This document shows, in pieces, positions 8,127 to 17,397 of a stretch of 64,000 nt of DNA. Source of the DNA: Pseudidiomarina aquimaris (lineage in GTDB: Bacteria > Pseudomonadota > Gammaproteobacteria > Enterobacterales > Alteromonadaceae); NCBI RefSeq assembly GCF_003987395.1, contig NZ_PIPT01000002.1:62001-126000 (forward strand). The letters are read 5' to 3'. Numbering within the stretch: position 1 is the stretch's first letter; the number at the start of each line of letters is the position of its first letter. Both the position numbers and the translations under genes were made by a program. The notes under the pieces are model-generated. The model was not told where the DNA came from, did no database searches, and worked only from the letters and a program-made list of their open reading frames with translations.

Positions 8127-8678
8127 TTAAAGTTCCTGAGCTAACAGAGAACGAAAATAATCCCAGTCAAAGGCCGGACCCGGATCGGTCTTACGAACCG
8201 GAGCAATATGTTGATGCCCAACAATCCGCTGCGGCGTTAACGCCGGATACTCGTATACCGCTGCCGCAGCCAGTTGTGCAAGTTGTTGATACTGCTCTTT
8301 AGTGTAGGGCTCGGTATCGGTTCCCTCAAGTTCGATACCAATGGCGAAGTCATTACAGCGCTTGCGTCCACAATAATGCGACACGCCCGCATGCCATGCA
8401 CGTAGGTGGAAGGGAACGTACTGCACAATACGGCCGTCACGATGAATCACGCAATGCGCAGATACCTTTAAGCCCTCTAGCACGTCGAAACTCGGATGCG
8501 CCTTGGTATCGATGGTGCCCATAAATAGTTGGTCGATATAAGGTAGGCCAAACTCCCCCGCCGGAAGACTGATGCCATGCACCACCAACACACTGATGTC
8601 GCGCGGATCAGGCCGCGCATCATGATGCGGTGAGAGTTTTTGCTCTGCTAAGTCGAGCTTGCCAGCTTTAATTTCCAA
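8127..8678 (-). CDS. ampD: 1,6-anhydro-N-acetylmuramyl-L-alanine amidase
   Basis: A 183-aa cytosolic zinc amidase that splits anhydro-muropeptides during peptidoglycan recycling and so lowers the inducer of AmpR-type regulators. Zinc ligands by position are His34 (VVHGIS), His155 (VGHQHIAP) and Asp165 (KTDPGPAFDW). Glu116 (GIELEG) matches the catalytic glutamate. The apparent start is TTG at 8678, preceded by GAAGGA; no in-frame ATG is better placed. No signal peptide is present, which fits AmpD rather than periplasmic amidases. Divergent from nadC, as in E. coli. Confidence 0.94.
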   Translation of the reverse strand: MEIKAGKLDLAEQKLSPHHDARPDPRDISVLVVHGISLPAGEFGLPYIDQLFMGTIDTKAHPSFDVLEGLKVSAHCVIHRDGRIVQYVPFHLRAWHAGVSHYCGRKRCNDFAIGIELEGTDTEPYTKEQYQQLAQLAAAAVYEYPALTPQRIVGHQHIAPVRKTDPGPAFDWDYFRSLLAQEL

Positions 8679-8718
8679 GCCTTATTCCTTCATCGTTACC
8701 AGAAAAACCTAACCAACA

Positions 8719-8747
8719 TTGTCACCCCCAACGCCAGCCATTACAAT
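8719..8747 (+). promoter_or_regulatory. Sigma-70 promoter for nadC
   Basis: TTGTCA (8719-8724), a 17-bp spacer and TACAAT (8742-8747) lie about 38 bp before the nadC start, in the short divergent gap with ampD. Confidence 0.65.
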
Positions 8748-8769
8748 ACGCAGAACATTGGACCACTAA

Positions 8770-9651
<882 letters not shown>

Positions 9652-9734
9652 GTATTGACGATTCCCTTACATCTGCTATGTTTAATCTGCAGTGCGCAAA
9701 CCGCAGGCGTAGTTGACGCTGCGTTTGGGGAATG

Positions 9735-9850
9735 CCAGGCATTTGCTTTAAAAGGCAAAGCCGCTGAGAAGCGGTGACGCAAAACCTCCGGTCCAACCCA
9801 GAGTCTTTGCAAACGTAAAGATGCTGGCGGATAGCGGGGATGCAGGCTAA
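9735..9850 (+). promoter_or_regulatory. Cyclic di-GMP-I (GEMM-I) riboswitch upstream of pilA
   Basis: The leader contains AGGCAAAG (9753-9760), then a stem CCGCT/AGCGG capped by a GAGA tetraloop (9761-9773), then GTGACGCAAAACCTCCGG (9774-9791). This is the conserved core of GEMM-I RNAs: GGCAAA, GNRA-capped P2 helix, GACGCAAA and CCUCCGG. A second arm with TCTTT/AAAGA and GGCGGATAGCGGGG (around 9825-9840) matches the usual 3' half. GEMM-I riboswitches bind c-di-GMP and often precede pilus, chitin and competence genes. Boundaries are approximate. Confidence 0.88.
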
Positions 9851-9932
9851 AGTCTGGTGGATGGCGTGGCTTTTCGACTTTCTTTACACGGTCGCTAGCG
9901 CAACCACAGTCTTTCGGCTAGTGCAGAGTGAA

Positions 9933-9979
9933 TTGTTGTTGGTGTGACAACCAACAAAGGAATGCCACACCTACAACAA
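9933..9979 (+). promoter_or_regulatory. Competing hairpins between riboswitch and pilA
   Basis: A long stem pairs 9933-9946 with 9966-9979 (13 of 14 positions). A shorter perfect 7-bp stem pairs 9936-9942 with 9951-9957 and uses part of the same strand. The two can only partly coexist, as expected of an expression platform. Neither has a U tract, so any effect on termination or translation is inference. Confidence 0.45.
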
Positions 9980-10020
9980 TAATAATGGAAATTACTTACG
10001 TTACTTTCGGGAGATTAGAC

Positions 10021-10551
10021 ATGAAAGCGCAAGTACAAAAAGGTTTTACTTTGATCGAATTGATGATCGTTGTTGCGATCATCGGTATTTTGGCGGCCGT
10101 CGCCATTCCACTTTACTCAGATTATACGCAGCGTGCTTTGGCTAGTAATGGTATTTCTGCATTAAGCTCCTATAAAACGGCTGTTTCGTTGTGTTATCAG
10201 AGAACTGGAAATATAGCTTCTTGTGACGAGAAAGTATTAGATGACCCAGCTACCACTGAAGTGGATGAATCAACTGCGTCAAATATACCTATCGGAATCG
10301 TCGAGTCTGATGGCGTGAGTGGTATTAGAACAGCTAATGTTGAAAATGGTATTATCGAAGCAGTCTTGACTGCTCAGAAAGCAGATGGCTCTGGCGATAT
10401 AACAATTCAACTAGTTCCTACAGCAGGCTCAGGCTCAGTAATCAACTGGGTAATCGAGTGTGATGACTACGCTTTAGAAGAAGGCTCTCGAGTCGATGGT
10501 TGTCAAGGAGCAATTGATTCAGCAACTCCAATCGGAACAACAGCTTCGTAA
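10021..10551 (+). CDS. pilA: Type IV major pilin precursor
   Basis: A 176-aa prepilin. The start at 10021 gives a short basic leader, MKAQVQKG, followed by the cleavage site and [14 protein letters not shown] with the required Glu at position 5 of the mature pilin. A GGGAG ribosome binding site lies about 8 nt upstream; a longer reading frame from 9928 would put the leader in an unlikely context and overlap the hairpins. Four cysteines lie in the globular part: two near residues 57-67 and two in the WVIECDDY...DGCQ region, the latter pair resembling the C-terminal disulfide loop of pilins. PilD should process it and PilB/PilC assemble it. The gene is more AT-rich than its neighbours, as is common for variable pilin genes. 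Confidence 0.93.
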   Translation: MKAQVQKGFTLIELMIVVAIIGILAAVAIPLYSDYTQRALASNGISALSSYKTAVSLCYQRTGNIASCDEKVLDDPATTEVDESTASNIPIGIVESDGVSGIRTANVENGIIEAVLTAQKADGSGDITIQLVPTAGSGSVINWVIECDDYALEEGSRVDGCQGAIDSATPIGTTAS

Positions 10552-10558
10552 AACAAGT

Positions 10559-10593
10559 AAAAGGGACAGTCCATTTGTGACTCTCCCTTTTTA
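10559..10593 (+). terminator. Intrinsic terminator after pilA
   Basis: AAAAGGGA (10559-10566) pairs with TCCCTTTT (10584-10591), with an inner AGTC/GACT helix above one mismatch, ending in a T run. It separates the highly expressed pilin from pilB. Confidence 0.78.
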
Positions 10594-10660
10594 ACTAACT
10601 ATCGGTCGCTCATCATGTCAAGTGATACGTAGCGTATAATGCACTTAAAGAAATTAATAA

Positions 10661-12358
10661 ATGCTACACCACTCCCTTGCGGCTCTGTTGCTGCGTGACA
10701 GAAGGATTCCTGAAGCGCAACTGAAAAGTTGTAGCGAATACGCATGGGAAACGAAGCTACCTTTTACCAGTGTGCTGCTGGAACGCAAGCAAATTTCACC
10801 CCATGAGCTAGCGGCCTTTTGTTACCAAGAGTCCAATTCACCTTGGCTCGATCTTGATAGTTTTAATCCAGAACAAATCCCTCCCCAATTTATCAATGAG
10901 CGTTTGATACGCAAAAACCATGCGGTGCCCTTGTATCAGCGTGGCAATGTGCTCTATATCGCGGTGTCCGACCCGACCCGTATTGAAACTCTCGACGAAT
11001 TCCAATTCCGTACGCGTTTGCAAGCGGAAGCGGTGCTCGTTGAAGAAGACAAGCTACAAAAGCTCATTGATAAGTTGTTGGAGAATGAGAGCTCGATGCT
11101 CGGAGTCACCGAGCAAGATGAAAAAGAGCTGCGTGAAATTGATGCTGACGGCGAGGTGCGTGAAGAGCACGGAGCTGTTAATGTCGATGGTAAAAACGAT
11201 GCCCCCATCGTTATCTATATCAACAAGATGCTGCTCGATGCTATTAAGCGGGGCGCGTCGGATTTACACTTTGAGCCCTATGAGGGTGAATACCGCATTC
11301 GTTTTCGTATTGACGGCGTACTCCACGAGATTGCACGGCCACCATTTGCTCTGTCGGCACGTATCGCCGCTCGTTTGAAGGTTATGTCCCAGCTAGATAT
11401 TGCAGAGCGTCGTTTGCCGCAAGATGGTCGAATCAAACTACGACTGTCGAAAAACAAAGCCATTGATTTTCGGGTAAGTACCTTGCCCACTATGTATGGT
11501 GAGAAAATCGTACTGCGGATACTAGACGCTGCTGCAGCTATGATGGGTATCGAGTCTTTGGGTTATGAGCCTGAGCAACAGAAGCTTTATGAAGACGCTT
11601 TAACTCGTCCACAAGGTATGATTCTGGTGACAGGTCCCACGGGATCCGGTAAAACGGTTTCGTTGTACACCGGCTTGAATATATTGAACACGCCTGAAGT
11701 CAATATTTCCACGGCGGAAGACCCGGTTGAAATTAACCTGACGGGTATCAACCAAGTCCAAATTAATGTTAAAGCGGGTTTAACCTTTGCTGATGCGTTA
11801 CGTTCATTCTTGCGGCAGGACCCCGATATCGTCATGGTGGGGGAGATCCGTGACCTTGAAACTGCTGAAATTGCCATTAAAGCGGCTCAAACCGGTCACT
11901 TGGTGCTCTCGACACTGCATACGAACTCGGCAGCGGAAACGCTAACGCGTCTAATGAACATGGGCGTGCCCTCTTATAATATTGCAAGTTCAGTCACGCT
12001 AATAATTGCTCAGCGTTTGGCCCGTAGACTATGTAACGAGTGTAAAGAACCTGAGGACATCCCTAAAGAAGAGCTCCTGCGTCAAGGTTTTACCGAGGAG
12101 CAACTCCCTCACTTGAACTTGCAGCAAGCGGTTGGCTGCGACCAGTGCACTGGTGGCTTTAAAGGTCGTACAGGTGTTTACGAGGTTATGCCAGTGACAG
12201 AAGCCATCCAAGAACTTATTATGTCGAATGCAGGTTCACTACAAATTGCTAAACAAGCGCGTAAAGAAGGCTATAATTCACTCAGGCAGTCCGCGTTACG
12301 TAAGGTCGCTGACGGCACGATTAGCTTGGCGGAGGCGAACCGCGTCACTAACAACTAA
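10661..12358 (+). CDS. pilB: Type IV pilus assembly ATPase
   Basis: A 565-aa GspE-family hexameric ATPase that drives pilus extension. It has an N-terminal MshEN-type domain (about residues 1-150), which in related ATPases can bind c-di-GMP. The Walker A motif GPTGSGKT lies near residue 325, followed by Asp/His boxes and a Walker B region ([14 protein letters not shown]). A four-cysteine zinc motif, CNEC...CDQC, is near 455-495. A TATAAT at 10635-10640 may be the -10 of its own promoter. It opens a tight pilB-pilC-pilD-coaE-zapD run. Confidence 0.96.
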   Translation: MLHHSLAALLLRDRRIPEAQLKSCSEYAWETKLPFTSVLLERKQISPHELAAFCYQESNSPWLDLDSFNPEQIPPQFINERLIRKNHAVPLYQRGNVLYIAVSDPTRIETLDEFQFRTRLQAEAVLVEEDKLQKLIDKLLENESSMLGVTEQDEKELREIDADGEVREEHGAVNVDGKNDAPIVIYINKMLLDAIKRGASDLHFEPYEGEYRIRFRIDGVLHEIARPPFALSARIAARLKVMSQLDIAERRLPQDGRIKLRLSKNKAIDFRVSTLPTMYGEKIVLRILDAAAAMMGIESLGYEPEQQKLYEDALTRPQGMILVTGPTGSGKTVSLYTGLNILNTPEVNISTAEDPVEINLTGINQVQINVKAGLTFADALRSFLRQDPDIVMVGEIRDLETAEIAIKAAQTGHLVLSTLHTNSAAETLTRLMNMGVPSYNIASSVTLIIAQRLARRLCNECKEPEDIPKEELLRQGFTEEQLPHLNLQQAVGCDQCTGGFKGRTGVYEVMPVTEAIQELIMSNAGSLQIAKQARKEGYNSLRQSALRKVADGTISLAEANRVTNN

Positions 12359-12369
12359 GGCTTGGTTCT

Positions 12370-13605
12370 ATGGCTACTGCAGCAAAAAAAATCAAAAAAA
12401 TAGAAGACTTCAGTGAGTTCCAATGGCAAGGCCTCAATCGTCGTGGCCAGAAAGTTAAAGGTATTATGCGCGGCGACAACGAGAAAGAAGTCCGCGCAAA
12501 ATTACGTGACCAAGGCATTAACCCGCGCTCGGTGAAGAAAAAGGCCAAGCCACTATTTGGTCACAAGAAAATTAAAGGCGCCGATATTGCGCTGTTTACC
12601 CGTCAAATTGCGACAATGCTCGAAGCTGGTGTGCCATTGCTGCAAGCGCTCGAGATGGTTGCCAAAGGTACCGACCATGTGAAGGTGCGCAATTTGATGC
12701 TTACCATTGCCGACGATGTCGGTGGTGGTTCACCTCTAGCTGCCTCATTAAGGAAACACCCTGAAGTTTTTGATCCGCTTTATTGCGACCTCGTAGACTC
12801 CGGTGAACAGTCGGGCTCGTTAGAAGCTATTTATGATCGGATTGCGACCTATCGCGAAAAATCTGAAGCTCTGAAAGCGAAAATTAAAAAGGCTTTGGTT
12901 TACCCTGCTGCTGTTATCGTGGTGGCCATCGTCGTAACCATGATCCTGTTAGTGTACGTCGTCCCGCAATTTGAGAGCGTGTTTAAAGACTTTGGTGCAG
13001 AATTACCAGCCATGACACAATTCGTGGTCAATCTCTCTGAACTGGTTCAAGCCTACGCAATCTATATTATCGCAGGTGCAATCTTCGCTGGCTTCTTGTT
13101 TGCTCGAGCGATGGTGAAGAGTGAAAAGTTCCGCGACAAAGTGCAGGCTATGTCGCTGCGAATCCCTGTTGTGGGTATGATTCTACACAAAGCAGCCGTG
13201 GCCCGCTTTGCTCGGACACTCTCCACCACCTTTGCCGCCGGTGTACCCTTGATAAGCGCACTCGAGTCGGCCGCTGGTGCGTCAGGCAACTCCATCTACC
13301 GCGACGCGATTTTCCGCGTACAAAGCGACGTCACCTCGGGTATGCAGATGCATACCGCGATGGTTAACGCTGATGTGTTCCCTACCATGGCCAACCAGAT
13401 GGTTTATATCGGCGAAGAGTCGGGTTCACTAGACGACATGTTGGCTAAAGTTGCCGACGTGTATGAACGTGAGGTCGACGACTTGGTGGATAACCTCACG
13501 GCATTGCTCGAACCGATGATCATGGTAGTCATTGGTATCCTCGTCGGTGGCTTGATTGTCGCCATGTACCTTCCTATCTTCAACCTTGGCGCAGTGGTGG
13601 GTTAA
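12370..13605 (+). CDS. pilC: Type IV pilus inner-membrane platform protein
   Basis: A 411-aa GspF-family protein with two homologous cytoplasmic T2SSF domains (about residues 75-195 and 280-400) and hydrophobic segments near 175-200, 225-245 and 380-405. PilC links PilB to the growing pilus. The motif FTRQIATMLEAGVPLLQAL opens the first domain, and FARTLSTTFAAGVPLISAL is its repeat in the second. The gene starts 11 nt after pilB and overlaps the pilD start by one nucleotide. Confidence 0.96.
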   Translation: MATAAKKIKKIEDFSEFQWQGLNRRGQKVKGIMRGDNEKEVRAKLRDQGINPRSVKKKAKPLFGHKKIKGADIALFTRQIATMLEAGVPLLQALEMVAKGTDHVKVRNLMLTIADDVGGGSPLAASLRKHPEVFDPLYCDLVDSGEQSGSLEAIYDRIATYREKSEALKAKIKKALVYPAAVIVVAIVVTMILLVYVVPQFESVFKDFGAELPAMTQFVVNLSELVQAYAIYIIAGAIFAGFLFARAMVKSEKFRDKVQAMSLRIPVVGMILHKAAVARFARTLSTTFAAGVPLISALESAAGASGNSIYRDAIFRVQSDVTSGMQMHTAMVNADVFPTMANQMVYIGEESGSLDDMLAKVADVYEREVDDLVDNLTALLEPMIMVVIGILVGGLIVAMYLPIFNLGAVVG

Positions 13606-14486
13606 TGCCTGAACAATTTGCGGAACTGTACTCGTTTTATCCGGCGTACAGCGGGATGACTTTGGCTTTTGGTTTGGTTTTGGGGCTGGTCGTTGGCAGC
13701 TTTCTCAATGTAGTAATTGGTCGCTTACCGGTTATGATGCAGCGTCAATGGCAACGCGAGTGTGCAGCTGTCAATGAAGCTCCGGAGCCCGAACATCCAA
13801 CCTTCAATATTTCTACGCCCGGCTCGCACTGTCCCAAATGCAAACACGCGATAAAATGGTATGACAACATCCCTGTCATCAGCTGGATTTTACTCAGAGC
13901 CAAGTGTCGCAACTGTAAAGCGCCGATCTCTATGCGCTATCCGGCAATTGAAATTTTAACGGGTGTTACTTTTGCCTGCCTTGCTTGGTTTTTCGGCGCA
14001 AGTTGGCCAACGCTGTTCTACATGGTCTTTGCCGCTCTGCTGATCGTTATGTTTTTCATCGACTATGATCACATGTTACTCCCAGATCAACTCACCTACT
14101 TTACCCTGTGGCTTGGCTTGTTTGTAGCCTGGCTAGGCGGCCCAGTCACTTTACCTGACGCCGTGATCGGTGCAATTGCCGGATATCTGTCATTGTGGTC
14201 GATTTTCTGGGCGTTTAAGCTTATTACCGGCAAAGAAGGTATGGGCTACGGCGACTTCAAACTACTCGCTGCGTTTGGCGCGTGGGCCGGCTATCAAATG
14301 TTGCCGGTGATTGTACTCGCTGCGGCTTTCAGTGGCGCGGTAATCGGCATCACTTTGCAGTTGGTGAAGCGCAAAGAGCAAGGCCAGCCGATCCCCTTTG
14401 GCCCGTTTCTTATTTGTGGCGGCGTGATTGCCATGCTCTGGGGTGAGCAGTTGCTCAATTGGTACTGGGGGCTGGTGCGCATCTAA
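13605..14486 (+). CDS. pilD: Prepilin peptidase / N-methyltransferase
   Basis: A 293-aa polytopic inner-membrane aspartyl protease that cleaves prepilin leaders and methylates the new N terminus. The cytoplasmic methyltransferase loop has two CxxC pairs (CPKC near residue 76 and CRNC near 102), which coordinate zinc. The catalytic aspartates are in DYDHMLLPD and in the GxGD motif (GMGYGDFK). It should process PilA encoded nearby. It overlaps pilC by one base and coaE by one base (TAATG). Confidence 0.97.
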   Translation: MPEQFAELYSFYPAYSGMTLAFGLVLGLVVGSFLNVVIGRLPVMMQRQWQRECAAVNEAPEPEHPTFNISTPGSHCPKCKHAIKWYDNIPVISWILLRAKCRNCKAPISMRYPAIEILTGVTFACLAWFFGASWPTLFYMVFAALLIVMFFIDYDHMLLPDQLTYFTLWLGLFVAWLGGPVTLPDAVIGAIAGYLSLWSIFWAFKLITGKEGMGYGDFKLLAAFGAWAGYQMLPVIVLAAAFSGAVIGITLQLVKRKEQGQPIPFGPFLICGGVIAMLWGEQLLNWYWGLVRI

Positions 14487-15109
14487 TGTGGGTTCTTGGC
14501 GTCACTGGCGGTATCGGCTCAGGAAAAACGACGGTAACTGATCTGTTCGCCAGCTACGGTATCAAGGTAGTTGACGCCGATGTGGTGGCGCGCCACATCA
14601 TGGACCAAGGCAGTCCGGCACTCAAAGCAGTAGAAGAACGCTACGGCACGCAAGCTCTGCAAGCCGATGGCAGTCTCAATCGCGCTTGGTTACGCGAGAA
14701 AATCTTCCAAGAGCCGGCCGAAAAAGATTGGCTCAACGCCCTCACCCATCCCTTGATTCGTGAACAGTTAATCGAGCAACTGCAGCAAGCTGATTCGCCT
14801 TATGTGATTCTTTCTGCGCCCCTTCTGGTTGAAAACAACCTAACTCGGTTCTGCGATCGGGTGTTAGTGGTGGATGTCAGTCCCGACACTCAGCGTGAAC
14901 GCACGGCAAAGCGTGATAATGTGAGTGCTGCGCAGGTAGAGCAGATCATCAAGGCGCAGGCGCCCCGCGAGAAGCGACTTGCAGCGGCCGACGATATCAT
15001 TAACAATGATGGTGCGATCAACGATTTAACGCCGCAAGTAGCTAAGCTTCACCAGCAGTATTTGAACTTGGCGGCAGCGGCAGAAGCCGACCAACGGTCG
15101 AAGAGTTAA
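14486..15109 (+). CDS. coaE: Dephospho-CoA kinase
   Basis: A 207-aa P-loop kinase for the final step of CoA synthesis. The start at 14486 overlaps the pilD stop as TAATG and gives MWVLGVTGGIGSGKTT with the P-loop at residues 8-15. The lid and CoA-binding segments (DADVVARHIM, LTHPLIR, SAPLLVEN) are present. An upstream in-frame start at 14459 would lie inside pilD and add nine non-family residues, so it was not chosen. Position between pilD and zapD is conserved in many gammaproteobacteria. Confidence 0.96.
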   Translation: MWVLGVTGGIGSGKTTVTDLFASYGIKVVDADVVARHIMDQGSPALKAVEERYGTQALQADGSLNRAWLREKIFQEPAEKDWLNALTHPLIREQLIEQLQQADSPYVILSAPLLVENNLTRFCDRVLVVDVSPDTQRERTAKRDNVSAAQVEQIIKAQAPREKRLAAADDIINNDGAINDLTPQVAKLHQQYLNLAAAAEADQRSKS

Positions 15110-15110
15110 G

Positions 15111-15977
15111 ATGAGCTACCAGTCAGACCTGTTTCAAGGCGTTGCAACCGCATCAGAAGCCGCTAAGATAGATCCAATGAGCGAAGCAACTGAAGCGATG
15201 AACGCGTCTAACACAAGTGACGCGGAACATGCGTACACGATTGATTATGAATACCCACTCCACGAGCGGGTACGTACTTACTTGCGTTTGGAACACCTGA
15301 AACAGTTGCTGAAGCCTGAAGCGGAAGTCAACGATAGCAACTACGGCCGCTATTTTGACGCGCTGTTTGCGATTCTTGAGCTGTGCGAACGCAGCGACGT
15401 GCGTACCGACGTACAGAAAGATCTCGACCGCCGTCGTGCACAATTACAGGTATGGGCGCAACATCCAGACGTCAATCAAGACCAAGTCCAGGCGCTGAGC
15501 CAACGCGTGCAAAAAGCTATTCAAGCGATTCAGCCCATGTCTCGCATTGGTAGTCACCTCAAACAAGACCGTTTACTCAGTGTCACGCGGCAGCGTTTTG
15601 GTATGCCTGGCGGCACTTGCAACTTTGATGTCCCCCAATTGCACTATTGGCTACACCAATCGCAAGAGCGCCGCGATGCTGACTGCGAGCGCTGGTGGAA
15701 CGAATTTAAGGTGTTGTTTGAAGGGCTTGAACTCGAATTAGAATTGTTGCGCGGTCAATCGCAGTACCAGTGGGTCGTCGCTGAAGGTGGCCTGCTGCAA
15801 GAGAGTACTGAACCGCTGAGTTTACTGCGTATTCGTGTGCCGGCGAACGTACCTGCCTATCCGGTGATCAGCGGCCATAAACAGCGTTTTAGTATTCGCT
15901 TCTTAAGCAACTGCCCGCAGCAGGGTAAAGCTTCGTTCGAAAGTGACGTTGAATTCGAAGTCGCGCTCTGCCCCTAG
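15111..15977 (+). CDS. zapD: Cell division protein ZapD
   Basis: A 288-aa protein that crosslinks FtsZ filaments at the division ring. The conserved part begins near residue 46 with YEYPLHERVRTYLRLEHL, the typical family start, followed by an all-helical domain and a C-terminal beta-rich domain. The N terminus is about 40 residues longer than in E. coli and of low complexity; internal Met codons near residues 23 and 30 are alternative starts. It begins one base after coaE. Its end is only 2 nt from the convergent antitoxin gene. Confidence 0.93.
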   Translation: MSYQSDLFQGVATASEAAKIDPMSEATEAMNASNTSDAEHAYTIDYEYPLHERVRTYLRLEHLKQLLKPEAEVNDSNYGRYFDALFAILELCERSDVRTDVQKDLDRRRAQLQVWAQHPDVNQDQVQALSQRVQKAIQAIQPMSRIGSHLKQDRLLSVTRQRFGMPGGTCNFDVPQLHYWLHQSQERRDADCERWWNEFKVLFEGLELELELLRGQSQYQWVVAEGGLLQESTEPLSLLRIRVPANVPAYPVISGHKQRFSIRFLSNCPQQGKASFESDVEFEVALCP

Positions 15978-15979
15978 GA

Positions 15980-16312
15980 TTACGCTGCGCTTCCCAAAAA
16001 TTGGTCAGCTGACTGAATTCCTTCACGGTTTTGACAGACCTTAAACAAGCCGAATAATTTCTTTGCGGTCGCATTTCCATTTGGCCCTACCATGCGCCGC
16101 AATCCAGACTCTTTCATTTGCAGTTCAGCAGCCACTTCACCAAAAGCTTGCGTGCCGTTCAAATAGTCACGTAATAGTGAATTACCAACCACAATGTCAT
16201 CTTCTAAGTAGGATTCCAGCGCCTCTAGCAACAAAGCTTTGCGATATTCAGGATCCTTACAAAGTTCCATAACTGTATCTTTGAATTCTTTAGTTAGTGG
16301 CATGTTGGTCAC
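15980..16312 (-). CDS. Antitoxin of HigA-like / addiction-module type
   Basis: A 110-aa protein with a helix-turn-helix-like C-terminal half (FGEVAAELQMKESGLRRMVGPNGNATAKKLFGLF), like the addiction-module antidote family paired with RelE/HigB-type toxins. It should bind and neutralise the toxin encoded upstream and repress the operon. The start ATG lies inside the toxin gene (23-nt overlap), so translation is coupled. An internal Met at residue 4 is an alternative start. Toxin-first order is typical of higBA. The pair sits between zapD and mutT, where yacG is often found. Confidence 0.8.
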   Translation of the reverse strand: MTNMPLTKEFKDTVMELCKDPEYRKALLLEALESYLEDDIVVGNSLLRDYLNGTQAFGEVAAELQMKESGLRRMVGPNGNATAKKLFGLFKVCQNREGIQSADQFLGSAA

Positions 16313-16664
16313 CTTCGCTCTTGCGAACTTTGTAGTCGGCTAAGTACATTTTCGCTCGCTCAATTACTCTCTGTTGATCAGATTTACTGCTTCCAGCAAA
16401 CAGAACAATTAGGCTGTCTCCGTCAATCATGTAGTAGACACGATACCCTGGGCCAAAATTGATTCTGCGCTCATACAATCCGCCACTTTGTTTGATGGAC
16501 TTATGATCGCCAAAGTTTCCAGTCTCCATTTGAGTGAGCGCTTTGGTGACCTTTGCTTGACCTCGCACGTCTTTTAACTTTGCTAGCCAGTCACTAAATG
16601 GCGCCTCGCCATTACGAGTCAGATACTCCTTTGCCTTGCGACTCATGACTTGGCTTAATTTCAT
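16290..16664 (-). CDS. RelE/HigB-family toxin
   Basis: A 124-aa basic protein with the fold signature of the RelE/ParE superfamily, Gp49/HigB branch: FSDWLAKLKDVRGQAKVTKAL, then GDHKSIKQSGGLYERRINFGPGYRVYYMIDGDSLIVLFAGSSKSDQQRVIERA. Toxins of this group usually cleave mRNA on the ribosome; the activity here is inferred. It is the first gene of a two-gene operon with its antitoxin. It has a strong promoter carrying an inverted repeat and a good AAGGA site six bases before the ATG. Confidence 0.82.
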   Translation of the reverse strand: MKLSQVMSRKAKEYLTRNGEAPFSDWLAKLKDVRGQAKVTKALTQMETGNFGDHKSIKQSGGLYERRINFGPGYRVYYMIDGDSLIVLFAGSSKSDQQRVIERAKMYLADYKVRKSEGDQHATN

Positions 16665-16679
16665 GCAGAATCCTTTTGC

Positions 16680-16708
16680 ATTATAAAATAACGTTTATGT
16701 TATTACAA
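16680..16708 (-). promoter_or_regulatory. Toxin-antitoxin promoter with operator-like inverted repeat
   Basis: On the minus strand TTGTAA (16703-16708), a 17-bp spacer and TATAAT (16680-16685) make a near-consensus promoter. AATAAC and GTTATT (16687-16692 and 16699-16704) form an inverted repeat across the spacer and -35 edge, well placed for autorepression. The start of transcription would be only about 9 nt before the toxin ATG, leaving a very short leader. Confidence 0.72.
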
Positions 16709-16947
16709 TATTCGGGTGACCTATAAGCGATTGGAAGTATAGCGCTCATTGCATGACGAGGTTTACAGCTGATTTGAGGCACCGAAAGGGTAATGCGTTA
16801 ATTCTGATACGAGAACCCCATAAAAGCGCAAATCTGCTTCACATTTAGAGTAATGCGTCATAAATGTCGCAACTATAGTGACGTTTTAATTTTGCGGTAC
16901 GTACTACAACGGGAAAGATACAACCACCGCACAATGTTCGGATTGGA
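16709..16947. other. Non-coding gap between toxin-antitoxin genes and mutT
   Basis: No convincing gene is visible. An octamer, TAATGCGT, occurs twice exactly 60 bp apart (16791 and 16851), with no clear role. No CxxC-containing small protein that could be YacG was found here on either strand. Confidence 0.5.
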
Positions 16948-16966
16948 CCCCTGGTAAAACCAGAGG
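16948..16966 (-). repeat. REP-like hairpin after mutT
   Basis: An 8-bp stem (one G-T wobble) with a 3-nt loop, preceded on the minus strand by GTAAG and followed by GGTC. Size and framing resemble the GTAG REPs elsewhere in the window, but the stem sequence differs (CCTCTGGT/ACCAGGGG). It may be a diverged family member or simply the mutT terminator. Confidence 0.4.
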
Positions 16967-16998
16967 CTTACCCGATGTGCGTAACCGCCGACGATGAT

Positions 16999-17397
16999 TT
17001 AGCCGTCGACCAGTAGGTCGATGATAGCTTCGTTGGCTTTGGGGAACTGGTAAGCCTGTAGCGCGTAGGCCGGCACCCAGCGCCATTCCTGACCTTCACG
17101 CTGGGCGATGTCGCCGGTAAACGAGATAACCCGCCAGACGTCTAATACGACACGTTTATCGCCGTAGTTATGGTGAATGACGGTGAGTGGCGAAGCCGAT
17201 TGCACAACAATGTTGCATTCTTCGCGCAATTCGCGCACTAAGGCGTCGTAGACAGTTTCGTCGGCTTCAACTTTACCGCCGGGAAACTCCCACTTGTCGC
17301 CTTGATGCAGATCTTTGTGACGCTTACTTATGAAGACATCACCGTCAGCGTTTTCAATCACGCCGACGGCGACATGTACGGGATCAGAGCTTGCCAT
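16999..17397 (-). CDS. mutT: 8-oxo-dGTP diphosphatase (Nudix)
   Basis: A 132-aa Nudix hydrolase that removes 8-oxo-dGTP from the nucleotide pool. The start at 17397 gives [19 protein letters not shown], the usual MutT beginning, and overlaps the secA stop by 14 nt; a longer frame upstream is only secA read out of frame. The Nudix box runs from GGKVEADE to RELREECNI. The usual Gly near its end (EExG) is Asn here. It lies immediately downstream of secA, as in E. coli. Confidence 0.9.
   Translation of the reverse strand: MASSDPVHVAVGVIENADGDVFISKRHKDLHQGDKWEFPGGKVEADETVYDALVRELREECNIVVQSASPLTVIHHNYGDKRVVLDVWRVISFTGDIAQREGQEWRWVPAYALQAYQFPKANEAIIDLLVDG

Noticed and set aside
9928-10020. Upstream extension of pilA adding 31 residues
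   Set aside because: It would hide the prepilin leader and cross the leader hairpins; the 10021 start gives a normal leader and ribosome site.
16709-16947. Hidden yacG gene between toxin and mutT
   Set aside because: No frame with the two CxxC pairs of YacG on either strand.
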